Part shown: in pieces, positions 1-24,152 of the stretch | How the letters are laid out: every line of letters begins with the position of its first letter | Numbering within the stretch: the stretch's first letter is position 1 | Origin: Agelas oroides | Lineage: Eukaryota > Porifera > Demospongiae > Agelasida > Agelasidae | Direction of reading: 5' to 3' | DNA length: 64,000 nt | NCBI GenBank assembly: GCA_949130485.1 | Contig: OX422197.1 | Coordinates: forward strand, 6,054,193-6,118,192 | Translations under genes and position numbers: made by a program | Notes under the pieces: generated by a model | What the model saw: only the letters and a program-made list of their open reading frames with translations | What the model was told of the DNA's origin: nothing | The model's database searches: none

Positions 1-200
1 AGGCACTGGTATGAGACTGGAGCTGTACATGCTAGCCTCGTACCCAGTCTCTTAGGGAGGCACTGGTATGAGGCCGGAGCTGTGCCAGCCTCGTACCCAG
101 TCTCTTAGGGAGGCACTGGTATGAGGCTGGAGCTGTACATGCTAGCCTCGTACCCAGTCTCTTAGGGAGGCACTGGTATGAGGCTGGAGCTGTACACACC
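1..200. repeat. Minisatellite, unit about 57 bp
   Basis: About 3.5 head-to-tail copies of a 53-57 base unit beginning AGGCACTGGTATGAG and ending CAGTCTCTTAGGG start at 1, 58, 111 and 168. The second copy is 4 bases shorter. The array runs off the left edge. The unit contains CCTCGTACCCAG, resembling the TAGCCTCGTTCCCAG ends of hairpin elements elsewhere in the window. Confidence 0.9.
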
Positions 201-604
201 TCCAAAGGGCCAATCTTGGTCTTGAGACCTCGAGCAGTGTTCCATGCCTTGAGAAAGTCAGTGTACGACTTGTTCTTGAACCTTCCCACACCTACATGTA
301 CAAGAAATCGCACTCCATGAGTTGGTACAATTAGCAGCACAATACTACACGTGTTCTTTATGGAAGTGAACAGTATGTACTGATACAATTTCCACAGCAC
401 TCGAGAGTCACACAAGGTTTTCATACACATGGCCATCCTCACCTCTCGCAACGTACGCCAGGGAAAAAGAAACTGGGATAAAGGCCAGGGACCGGAGAGC
501 TGACAGCACCCCAGTGACTGAGGGCACTCCTGGAGAGGAGAGCCATATGAATGGTGGTGGCTACAAAGGTGACAACTGCATGTGCCCTGAAAAGGGTACT
601 GCAA

Positions 605-1132
605 TATTACAGTAGAAGATGAGCTATCAATGCAGTGGCTTCTCAGACGCAGAAAGAGGGCTTTCCCCTTTTTCTGATTTGAGAAGGTAACCAGGATTTA
701 GCCACAAAAAGTGTTTGCATTAATTAGGTGTTTCATGCATGTCAACCTTCACACTTGCCCTTATAATCACTATAAGTGTTCGTTTATTATGCAATTGTCT
801 TTGAAATGGTGGGGGTGCACCACCTTAAAATGCTAGCAATCTGTATGTGATAAGTGTTGTTTCTCAGTTGTGGTCACAGACAGATAGTATCTGGCTACGG
901 TTTGACCAATCAGTTCCAGCACGCAATGGTCAATGGGGTACCTTCTCACCTTGACGAACAAGAAAGTAGGCCAAGTAGAAGGGTGAAGCGTAGAAGGCGA
1001 ATGAACAGATCATGTTGGCCTACAGTGGATACAGTGGAAAGAGGAAGGGGAAAGGAATGGTGGTGAACAACAGTTATACACTTAGTGAGTGAAATCTGAT
1101 GATCGTGGGACAGAAGTGTGGAATCACATAAC
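605..1132. other. No gene recognised
   Basis: Only short ORFs without family resemblance or splice context were seen. Nothing repetitive stands out. Confidence 0.5.
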
Positions 1133-1420
1133 GTAACTTACAGCAAGGATCACATGATCCAGTAGCAACATATAGCAAGGATCACATGATCCACTAGCAA
1201 CATATAGCAAGGATCACATGATCCACTAGCAACATATAGCGAAGATCACATGACCCACTAGCAACATATAGCACGCATGGATCACATCATCCACTAGTAA
1301 CTTACAGCAAAGATCACATGACCTACTAGCAACATATAGCAAGGATCACATGATCCAGTGGCAAATTACAACAAAGATCACATGATCCACTTGCAACTTA
1401 CAGCAAGGATCACATGATCA
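1133..1420. repeat. Minisatellite of about 33 bp with CACATG cores
   Basis: About nine copies of a roughly 32-34 base unit, consensus AGCAAGGATCACATGATCC followed by ACTAGCAACATAT. Copies differ by a few substitutions and one short insertion (near 1270). Each unit holds a near-palindromic GATCACATGATC centre, which includes an E-box (CANNTG). Confidence 0.9.
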
Positions 1421-2347
1421 GCATACCGCTCAATTTTGTTTGGCACATAAGGAACTCCCTGTGAGAAGAAAAATTAATAAAGAGTGAAGAGTGATAAGGA
1501 GCCAGTAATAACAGTCTTTCACTGTGTGCTACAAACAAACACTAGGACACAATCTGTAGTTGATAAAATGCTGCTCTCAGTCTGGTGGTTGGATTACTGT
1601 ATCACTTCCTTAGTACAGTCATGCCCATACCCAAGACTCTACTACTCAACTTCATCTTGCAGAACAAGTACCACACACACTTCTAGTCTAGCAAGCCATA
1701 CACTTCGCAGAAAGTGAAAGGGTTGGGTCATGCTGCAACCATAGACAGTACAGCATTCAAAGGTCTGAAGGTTATATGCCACAATTGATGAATTGTCAGC
1801 ATTAATAAAGTTCACAGATCTGATTGGTCCATGGTGATATTCTCCTGTAGCAACAACTCGATGGTTGCAGTGTGACCAGACCTCTCCCCTTTTCAGCGAA
1901 GGATACGGCTTGCAAGACTAACACACTTCCTGCAAGATCTTTGCCTTGCAACAGAGGCATGGCTTCACCAGATTATGTCCCAAGAGGCAACCCAATTTGA
2001 AGCTCACTCACAAGAGTATGACTGTATGAGCCATCCTAGGAGGGTGCTATGTCTATGCAGCCATCATCTCCAATAAGAGATCACCCACCGATCACCGTCT
2101 TACCTCAGTCGCCCATCCCAGGAAATACTGTCTCCTAACGCGGGGACCTATGATACACTGGAATAGCCTGATGATCGCAGACGTTTTGGCCCCCTGCTCT
2201 CGAAGTCGATCCAGGTCGTCCATGGGTAGAGATAGATTTTCAAGCTTCTCTGGCTAGTGCAGTCTCGTGTTGAAAGCACCGGATGTGTTTGGGGGAGGGG
2301 CGATAAGGCTAGCCGGCCTCATTCCCAGACCCAGACCTCTGGTTGAA
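1421..2347. other. No gene recognised
   Basis: Short ORFs only. Around 1880-2300 there is weak resemblance to the 3' part of a non-LTR retrotransposon, but no frame persists, so it is not called. Confidence 0.4.
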
Positions 2348-2355
2348 CCCAGGCC

Positions 2356-2786
2356 CAGTGTTGCGAAGATAGTTCACAGATTCATGAACATTCTACCTCT
2401 GCTTGAACTTTTGTAATGAATCACCAATTTTTTATGAACATTTATGAATAATCAGTCTTGATTCAATGATTGACAATCATGAACTTATTGTGAACTTACC
2501 CCAGGTGAAGGTTCACAAGACCCTAACTTTACAGGCAATGAGTGCAATGTAATACAATGCAAAGGCACAGGATAAATGATACTGTCGTACGTTTCAGGTA
2601 ATGCTAACTTTTTTTAATCTCCCTTTTGGAACTAAACAATGTGTTTCAGACACTGACATGCACCTACAGCAAAGTACACCGAATTTCGGTCTTTTTGTAT
2701 TGTAGCTACTTTTCAAAATTTGTGAACTTTTCATAAATATTTTTTTGCTTGCATGAACAATTACAACAATGGATCTGGCAACACTA
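2356..2786. mobile_element. hAT-type MITE with 8-bp target duplication
   Basis: The ends are CAGTGTTGC on the left and GCAACACTA on the right. Perfect 8-base direct repeats CCCAGGCC lie immediately outside, at 2348-2355 and 2787-2794. The 8-base duplication and CAGTG/TAGTG ends are classic hAT-superfamily features. At 431 bases without a transposase it is non-autonomous. Confidence 0.88.
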
Positions 2787-2794
2787 CCCAGGCC

Positions 2795-3860
2795 TTTGCC
2801 ACTGTCCAAAAACTGGAGGCAGGAACGAAGCTATCACACTCTGTCAGGTATGACCTTGTCTTTGTATGCAGCAGCACACTTGTCCAAGGTGCCCTTTCAA
2901 TGTGAAGTACAGAATTTTTGTAGATCATATAAGTTGAAGAGTACAATGCCAACAGTTAGTGCTGCTTGTTGACATGGCCCTAGATCCTTCAGCTGACATG
3001 CTCAGGGATGGAAGTAGGTTCTACTTCAATGACAATTGATTATGAATTAGGCTTGTCATACAAATTACAACACAAAACAATTCACATCAAATGAAGCACT
3101 GATCACTAGCAAGTGGTCTGAGTACAAGGACACTTCTCTATGGTGTTGTGTGAGACATAATATACATCACTTCTGAAACCATTTTTGGACTAAACAGTGG
3201 CCAGACAACGGGCGTCTGCATTGGCATGACATGCACATGTTGCATTCATAGTGTGATCATACTTCCAACTCAAGCTACAATGTCATGTAGCTAATACAAC
3301 AATCATAATGTTGTATAACTCCAGGCATCCCTTTGCTTGTTTATAGTGCACATGCAGAGGCCCAAACTGAAGAAATGGGGGAGACGTGGGACAAAACTAA
3401 CTGTCAGGAAGCAAAGCACTGAGTCAGTTAATAACTATTGTTGGGACAAAGCTTTAACAAATCCACAGCATAAGAAGTGGTGAACTGTAATGAGCTTGTA
3501 CAAGTACTACAAATGCAACTATGTTATAGCAAATAAAGAAGTGCCATTACCATAACAAGCCTTGTATTAACTTGGGCTTAAGAACTTTTCTCCATTTCAT
3601 CCTTGATGTCATTGGGAGGATATTCTCCCCAATCGGATTTCACCACTTGGCCATATTCTTCTAATTGATAGTGCACTTTCCAGCATTTTCACCTTGGGTT
3701 TTTTCTACAAATTTTTGTAAGGAGTCTCATTAGCCATGTACCAGTTTCTGGGGACAGAACACATGGTTCTTAGATCTTTTTGTCACACACAACTTAGTGT
3801 GTACGAGTGTTGAGTATCTTGTAACTCTCGTTTAGAATTAAAACATATGATTCCAGTGTT
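2795..3860. other. No gene recognised
   Basis: No spliced gene could be assembled. A minus-strand stretch near 3586-3690 has a coding-like composition (WKVHYQLEEYGQ) but no recognisable family. Confidence 0.4.
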
Positions 3861-4951
3861 CTTGTCATTGGACATAGTCCGCACAGAGAAGCAAGGTGTG
3901 GCAGCTATCTCTTTGAGGATATCATCACACTATACAATAAGCTCCTCAGTGGTTGTGTCCTCACTATTGTGAGTGACTGTAGCCACTCAGGCCAGTGGAT
4001 AGGAGCATGCTGTGCATGAACAGGGGGTGAGGCCATGTGGGCATTCTGCTCGTGACGGTATCTTCCCACTTCGTCAATTCCCATTTGGTCAATTCCCACT
4101 TGGTCAATGTTAACAAAGTGGGAATTGACAAAGTGGGAATTGACGAAGTGGGAAGTTGACGAAGTGGGAATTGATAAAGTATATAAAATGATGCTGTCTA
4201 TATGAACTAGATGTTGGGATGTGGTTGACTGTGTGACGGATGTGCTGACTATTATACACAGCATGCACCGTGAAGAGCTGATAGAACAACTGGCCTTGAA
4301 TGTTCTATCTATATAGATGGTTTCAGCTTCGCAGAATTCGAACTTCTCTAATTGCCAACTGTTGCAAAGGGAACAAGGCAGTTTTGATCATTTTGCCCAG
4401 TGTCCACTAGAAGGAAGTCCTCCTAAGGGGCTGTTCGAGTCCACTCTCCCCTGAACTCAATCTCTTCTCGTATTTGAGGCAATGTTGGAAACCTCTGAAG
4501 CCTGCTGCGATAGAGCGATGACTTAAGGTTTTGGAATGAAGACAAATTGACAGCTGTTTCATCACCCCCAGGGGCACCATACAGTTTGGTCACCTCCTGA
4601 CAGTAGATTTGACTGATGCGCTAAAAAAATTCACTGATCTATAACGGTGGTTAAAAGTATATAAATTGGTAAATCTTCCCACTTCGTCAACATCCCACTT
4701 CGTCAATTCCTACTTTGTCAATTCCCACATTGTCAACATTGACCAAATGGGAATTGACAAAGTGGGAATTGACGAAGTGGGAAGTTGACCAAATGGGAAT
4801 TGACGAAGTGGGAATTGACAAAGTGGGAATTGACGAAGTGGGAATAAACCCTCGTGACAAGGGCCTATTACTGATATTATTCACCTCATGTAGGCCTGGA
4901 GAGATAGCAGCCACACCTTGCCTTTCTGTGCAGACTGTGTCCAATGACAAG
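3861..4951. repeat. Foldback-like inverted repeat carrying two hairpin minisatellites
   Basis: Outer inverted arms of about 54 bases lie at 3861-3914 and 4896-4951, both reading toward CCAATGACAAG at their outer ends. Between them are two blocks (4063-4185 and 4677-4845) of a roughly 15-base unit, GGGAATTGACGAAGT. In each block the unit first appears as its complement and then directly, so each block can fold into a long hairpin. No target duplication or transposase was seen. Confidence 0.75.
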
Positions 4952-5139
4952 AGGTGATGAAACCATCCTTGAAGCACCAGTCACCTGTGCTTTTCCTTCT
5001 GTAGCCAGAGTAGTAGATTACAACTGCAGGCATTAATAGGCCAATGATACAATTAGTGTGCATGTTTTAATTCAGAATTCTCACCGTTTTATAAACAGCA
5101 ACCTTTCACACACATTGTAATCATGCATCTTACAGAAAT

Positions 5140-18386
<13,247 letters not shown>

Positions 18387-18690
18387 ATGGCTTTGCCTTT
18401 AGCGTACACAAACACAGCAACGCCCCCACACGAGGGAGGCATTTATTAGGGCAAACGGTTCAGGGTTCAAAGGTCATCAGCCCTGTCGTAAAGCCACAGT
18501 CATGTAGAATTGCAAGCAGGAATTATGATAAGTGGAATTGCATTTTTTTTTATCCACAAGACACAAATTACAAATGCACGTATTATCATTACAAATGCAC
18601 ATATTATCATTACAAAGTTTAATATTAATATGTGTCAAGTACATTAATTAGCAAAAATCTATTCTCCACCACGAGTCTAGACTGGTGTTA

Positions 18691-21600
18691 TCAGTCCGAA
18701 TTTACTGAATGCGGCCTCTTTTCAGACAGTGGAGGACTTGGTTCCAAGAGATGCCTCTTCTCAGGGTTTTTGTCGTGAACGCTGTAATGACGCTTGTATT
18801 TGTAGAACATCTTAGCATTCAGCAAGCGGATGGCAGGCATGAATATGAGATCATAGTAGATGCAAGTCCCTACAAAAAGGATGCCGTAGCCAATAGGCTG
18901 AAGGACCTCAAACTTTTGCCAGCCGACAATAAGGGAGAAGGCCCAGATGAAGATTGTACGTACACTGTCCAGTACCATTCTGGTTGTAGCATTCATAGTT
19001 TTGGTGACGGTAAGTCCAGAGAAGTTGAAGAAGGCGATGCTGACTATCACACCAAGTGAAGCGACCAGCAGGAGTTTCGCACTGAATATCTGGGTCAGAG
19101 CATCTATCGCATCTTCAAATCGTATGTGAATCTGCCAGAAGTCCTGCGTTGCAGGTAAGTGCCATGGGATGAAGAACATTGGGACGAGTAGTACAGTGAG
19201 CACAGAGAACCCGAAAATACCCTCCCAGCCCACACCCTGAAGAGCAGGTACTTTGTATTTCTTGATAACCCTTTCCTCAAAGGTCACCTGGATTGCTACG
19301 ATGCCTTGAGCAAAGACTATCAGCAGATCGCCAGCAAGCACAGTGTTCCTCTCCATGTGCTGCGTCTGTTGGAAGAAGACGTAGTCTCCTATCCCCACTA
19401 GTACCAGCCCAACAACGACCGTGACCATCCCCGTCCACTGGTGTAACTTCAGCTTGGTTTTGAGGAATGCGACAGAGAGAAGACCTGTGAAAATGATGAC
19501 ACTCCCTCTCAGCATCTGGAAACTAGCAGCATAGGTCCAGGTCAGTCCCACATACATGGTTGAAGTTGCCGTGAGATCGCACATGGCAGGTACAGCCCAT
19601 ATGAGAGGGTTGAATTTCTGTGGGCCAAAGGTGCTAACGTCCTTCTTTCGGATGATGTATGAGAAGTACCAGATCTTGAACGCAAAAAAGCACGACATTT
19701 CACCAAGAAACATCAATACGGCCTGTTGGGGAGAGAAAAAGAGAGTCATGTAAGACATCAAGTGGTACTTACATGCATGTGTTCATGCACCATTCTGGGG
19801 GCCATACTGCCACTAAAATAAAAATAAAGGAGGTCTGTAAGCCAAAGTACAAAAGGAGCCACAGCTGCTGGTCTCGTTCTCAGGTCCCGTCCAGCTATTT
19901 GTTTCTTGCGTGTGGGATGAGTACTTGCTAGGCTACACTACATAATACACCATTTTCTTCATTGCTGCCGAGTGAGCATGCAGGGAAGAATCAGAGGAGG
20001 TCCGACACAGTCACGTGCGCTATGCATTAATGAACATTCAAGGACTAAAAAACATCAATACAATAATCGGAAACGCTGTGCGGCAAAGATCATGATGGGT
20101 TTAGGGTTATGCTGAAAGTCTCTCGCCAGTCAGAAGTAACATTGCATGACCTCCAAATGGCATTTATGTGGCTGTTGAGAGCAAGATGAACGGCAGTGAT
20201 CGATCTCGACCTAATAAACAGTATGGTTGAAAATACCCCCCAACCCGAGTGAACCAAGCACATTAGAAGCTTCGGATGCCCAGAAATCATTCTTGAAGCA
20301 ATGGAATGCAGGATGTTAACAATTAACTTGACCATCAGGATCACGTCACCAATGTCGGACCTCCTTTGGGGAAGGGTGGTAAGTGTGGTAACCTTGTGTG
20401 GCCATTGTTTCTGTTGTCATTGGAGCAATGGGTGTGATTTTGTTAACAAAATATTGGTCCAGAAATTAACAAACTTTATCCCACATTTTTGTGTATGCAT
20501 GTCCTTTTATAAGGGAGTGGGGGAACTTCTAACCTCTGAAATCCATCGATTTGTAACATCACCAAACTTATTTCAATAACAGAGGTGTCCCTGTTGATTC
20601 ATCATGGCACTTTCATGTTTACTTGCACTACACATCAAGTTTACCACACAGGCTAACACGCAGATGTCAACACGAGACAGCGACACCGACAGTTAGATTG
20701 CTCACAAAAGAAGATTCATGTACCACTGCCATATGTTACGTCTACATGCAGGCACATGCCAGCAAGTGCAGAACAGCCCATAGGCACGGCACTACTGTGT
20801 ATAGATCTGGATGTCTACATGTATATGTACAGCGCATCTAAGCAGTGAAGGTAGTAACAAAATAACCTCAATTTGTTCCTGTACACGTCCTCATTAACCG
20901 AGTAACACGCTTAGACCCTATGTCTCAATATCACAAACGAGGAAAGATAAACCTGTCGCCAAGGTAATGCTACCACTATATACAAATTGTAACTTGATGA
21001 AATCATTCAATGTTCACTTTTAGGCAATGGTTTTATTGTTGAATACTCGATCTTGTAGTAAGATCGAAATTGAGGAATCTGGCCACTGTACATGTACCTG
21101 GAGGAAGGGGTGAATGAAGAGGTGGGCGGCTTCTGGGTTTGTTCCTCTGGCATATAGCATGTCAGACCATCTGTGGAGGGGGTTGAATAACATTTGCCAT
21201 GGCTTATAACAGAGCAATGACAATTCTAATTAATGCACACCATATCAGGTTTTACCTCAGATTGTACCACTTCCTGTGTTTGTACAATGTCATGTTATTT
21301 TAAAGCATTGTAGTGGAGTACACTACAGTTTTACAAGGGCAGCTTTAAAGTCAAGAGGTAAAACTAAAACGACTTACAACTTAGTGGCTCAAGTACACAT
21401 ATAGTCCAATTAACTACACAAGGTAGGCTGTGAAAAACTTTCACAGTTAGCTAAACTACCTAATATTGTTGCCTTATAGTCACAGCAGTCACAAGACCTA
21501 CTTAACCCTCAACATAAATTAACTGTTCCTACATGCAATGACACAATGGTCAGTGTTAATGATCATCTAGAAATGGTGTTTGCATGGTTTTAGTTTCATA

Positions 21601-21903
21601 CTTGTTCACACAGTGATGTAACTGAAATCCTGTCTGGGATCTAGCTGGAAATCATGCCCAGGATCTTCTAAATACTAGTCACAGTAATGAGCCATTGGAC
21701 AAATGGCAGAAACAAGACAGCTTGTAGCAGCACAGGCTAAAGACCTCAGCCAACTCAAGCTGTCTTTCTCTCATAGTTGCTCATAATTGTTGAACACGTG
21801 TCTAGTAAACTCACTTTGCTGCCAGGGTATTGATGGTGCCCGTACCCACCATGACAGTGGCGATCACAATGTTGAACACTGCCCTTCTCACGTCAATCGC
21901 CAT
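18691..21903 (-). CDS. SLC35F6: SLC35F6-type transporter
   Basis: Drug/metabolite-transporter superfamily membrane protein; the human protein is found in lysosomal and mitochondrial membranes. Exons from the right: 21815-21903 (start at 21903), 21098-21170, 18691-19722. All joins keep phase and give 397 residues (human 371). Exon 1 encodes a first membrane span with GTINTLAAKW; exon 2 has LFIHPFLQ; exon 3 has VLMFLGEMSCF, SSFQ-like SFQMLRGSVIIFTG, DLLIVFAQGIVAIQ, and near the end TTRMVLDSVRTIFIWAFSL, all typical of the family. About ten hydrophobic spans and a charged C-terminal tail are visible. It ends 305 bases before the WDPCP start on the same strand. The intron between exons 2 and 3 holds a TIR element. 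Confidence 0.95.
19995..20365. mobile_element. TIR element in SLC35F6 intron
   Basis: AGGAGGTCCGACA at the left and TGTCGGACCTCCT at the right, followed inward by imperfect GTCACGTG / TCACGTCA. About 371 bases, no transposase ORF, target duplication unclear. Confidence 0.65.
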
Positions 21904-21934
21904 CCTAGAAACAGAAGAGTACATCAGAATCTGA

Positions 21935-22090
21935 ATACTCAAGTAGGGAGGCAAAAATTTACTGCTGTAAGGGAAGTTCTACATAATAATTAACAATTTA
22001 CACAGTAGGAATCTCACTGGTCTGTACCACATTTTGGGAACAAGACCAACAAATTCAACTTTCGTTCACTAGACTGTTTCTTACGCATGG
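21935..22090. mobile_element. Degraded half of the 22747 MITE
   Basis: Matches 22905-23045 in order (TTTACTG-TTGTAAGGGAAGT, CTCA-TGGTC, TTTTGGG, TTCACTAGACTGTTTCT) with many substitutions. Confidence 0.7.
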
Positions 22091-22746
22091 ACTTGGCATG
22101 ACAATAGGTGTAGCTCTAACCAGAAATCAATCTATGCTCTAAATTAAGCTCCACAACAGTTCAGGACCAAGCATTAACTATATAGTCTACCTCACAAAGG
22201 GGGACAATAGACGATATTGGAGGTAGGACCCCAAGTGTCCCATTTCAAACCTAAACTTAAGTTTACATTGAAATAATTAATCAGCTTTCCTTTATGTGGA
22301 CACATCCTTTCCTAATTGTCACTTAAAAGACTAGCTACTGATCCAAGTATCTGATACCACAGCCTTGTTTTCAGAATTTCAACTTGTAGGATAAACTAAC
22401 TAGCTGTTTCTTTGTGCTTCAGTCTCAGCTTCATTGTCCTGTTACCGTTATACATTGATCCCTTCCATGGAGGGGAATATATCAAAGGCCCAAACTTGCT
22501 AAACAAACTACCGTTAACCAACTATCTGAATAATTTGTCTAAGCTTACAGGAAATTATCACTCACACCTTGATCAATATATCATGAACTAGCACTCGTAC
22601 TCAGTAGCAGCAAGACAGTTCAAAGCACGAGGTGAGATCAGTCACATGACTTTGTGGGGAGATTACATGTATATGCCCAGCCAGCCGGGCGCGCGCGCGC
22701 CCTCAAGCTAGTATTAGTCTCGTGACACTACGCCCCTAGCCCTGCC
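22091..22746. other. No gene recognised
   Basis: Intergenic; a short GCGCGC run lies at 22687-22700. Confidence 0.5.
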
Positions 22747-23075
22747 TAGTCTCGTCCCCAGACCCCACCCTCTCCCGGTCCCGAGGAGAAACGGTCTGGT
22801 GAACCAAGTCGAATTTCTTGGGCTAGCGCACACTTTTGCAACATTGTAACCTAGCAACGATCAAAACATTTTGCGGCCAACCCGCTCAAAAAAGGTACGG
22901 ATACTCGAATGGAGATTAACAAATTTTACTGTTGTAAGGGAAGTGCTACGTAATAATTACCGATCTCGCGATCTCATTGGTCATTACCCGTTTTGGGTAA
23001 TAAGCCCAAGAAATTCGACTTCGTTCACCAGACCGTTTCTCGCCGGGAGGCGCGCGCGGGCGGGGCACGAGACTA
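22747..23075. mobile_element. Mutator-like MITE with 9-bp target duplication
   Basis: Starts TAGTCTCGTCCCC and ends GGGGCACGAGACTA. Inner inverted segments are GGTCTGGTGAACCAAGTCGA and its complement at about 23005-23035. Direct repeats AGCCCTGCC flank it at 22738-22746 and 23076-23084. A 9-base duplication fits the Mutator superfamily. Confidence 0.85.
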
Positions 23076-23179
23076 AGCCCTGCCCGCCCAGTTTGAAATC
23101 CGGGTTTGACGACGTTTCGTTTAATTCGACGTTCGCAAAATGAAGTTTACGGTATTATTTACGGTCACCTGGTGCGATC

Positions 23180-23256
23180 ATGTCACTGATCACTCGGTGC
23201 GCTCACCGATCTGCCCCGTGCGGTCACCGATCTTAGCGTACGCTCACCGATGCCAG
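23180..23256. repeat. Short tandem repeat around GCTCACCGATC
   Basis: Three to four copies of a roughly 22-base unit with TGCGCTCACCGATC or TGCGGTCACCGATC. Confidence 0.7.
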
Positions 23257-23283
23257 GCCCAACCCTCTCGCCTTGGTGGCGTA

Positions 23284-23331
23284 GTCTCGTTCCCAGACCC
23301 CAGACTCCATGTGGGTGTCTGGGAACGAGAG
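23284..23331. mobile_element. Tiny hairpin of the TAGTCTCGTTCCCAG family
   Basis: TAGTCTCGTTCCCAGACCCC pairs with GTGTCTGGGAACGAGA across a short loop. No target duplication is clear. Confidence 0.65.
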
Positions 23332-24152
23332 AAACAACCACAGTTTACACCCCAATTATGGAGTTGAGTGTATTGTACATGCACAACACCGGCCAATCAG
23401 CAGTACACCTGATTATGTGCTAACCAGTAAGATGAAGGTCTCTTTTAATTTCCTTTAACTGTTCAATTGCTTCTCTGTTGGTGCTTGCACATTATTCTTC
23501 GTTTGCCTTGTTTCGGTGGCAGCCTTTATATTAGCTGCATGGCTAGGTGGCTTCACCCTTGTATACACTCTTGAACTCGTAGAAAAAAACAAAGAAAGAA
23601 ACAAAAAAAAACGAAGGTCTCAACTGTCCTAAGAGGCAACTTGAGTTTGACCTGCATGCACAAGTTGAATACTAAGCAGGGGTTACTGTGTTAGTGTTGC
23701 ACAATTATTATCAATGTATGCTACAATTATCCCTTCACTCATCAATTGAGTCCTCAATCTGAGAGGGTGGGGTCTGGGAATGAGACTGTGGTGGGCTGTG
23801 ATGCAATAATGTATGATACTTCCTGTTTACATGCACATAGCTACACTATACTGTCATGCATTTCCTGTTTTTGCTATTTAGATGCTGTTTCCTCATAACT
23901 TCACCTTTCTTCTCCTGTTTCAAGGAGTCCTGACTATTGAAACAGACAAAAAAAGACTTCTTGACACTATGTACCATATAAACGACTGAAGCAAAAGTGA
24001 GACATTAATTGAGTAAACACTATTGCATATTGAGTGTATTTGCTTTGCACATACATTGTAAAATTTTAGTTGTGTATGATTGTACAAAAAACATTAAAAA
24101 AACAACAGCAAGAGAAAGTCAGGACTGCCAATATCAGTCTAGCTACATGCAT
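23332..24152. other. 3' flank of copy A, no separate gene
   Basis: Contains a lone TAGTCTCATTCCCAG-type end near 23780-23800. Sequence from about 23810 to 24150 is homologous to 48860-49209 downstream of copy C, so the duplication includes 3' flank. Confidence 0.6.

Noticed and set aside
32-604. 190-codon minus-strand ORF
   Set aside because: It overlaps the 57-base minisatellite, which supplies its repeated end. The rest (KSYTDFLKAWNTARGLK) looks slightly coding-like but matches no family I know and has no splice context.
1133-1420. CRISPR-like array
   Set aside because: Repeats are contiguous, without unique spacers; a minisatellite in animal DNA.
1870-2330. Possible LINE reverse-transcriptase tail on the plus strand
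   Set aside because: Fragments in several frames only faintly resemble it; unlike 47984-48410 no diagnostic run is present.
3586-3690. Minus-strand coding-like segment WKVHYQLEEYGQVVKSDW
   Set aside because: Short, isolated, without matching splice sites or known family.
18709-19129. Plus-strand ORFs across the SLC35F6 exon
   Set aside because: Antisense shadows of the transporter coding sequence.
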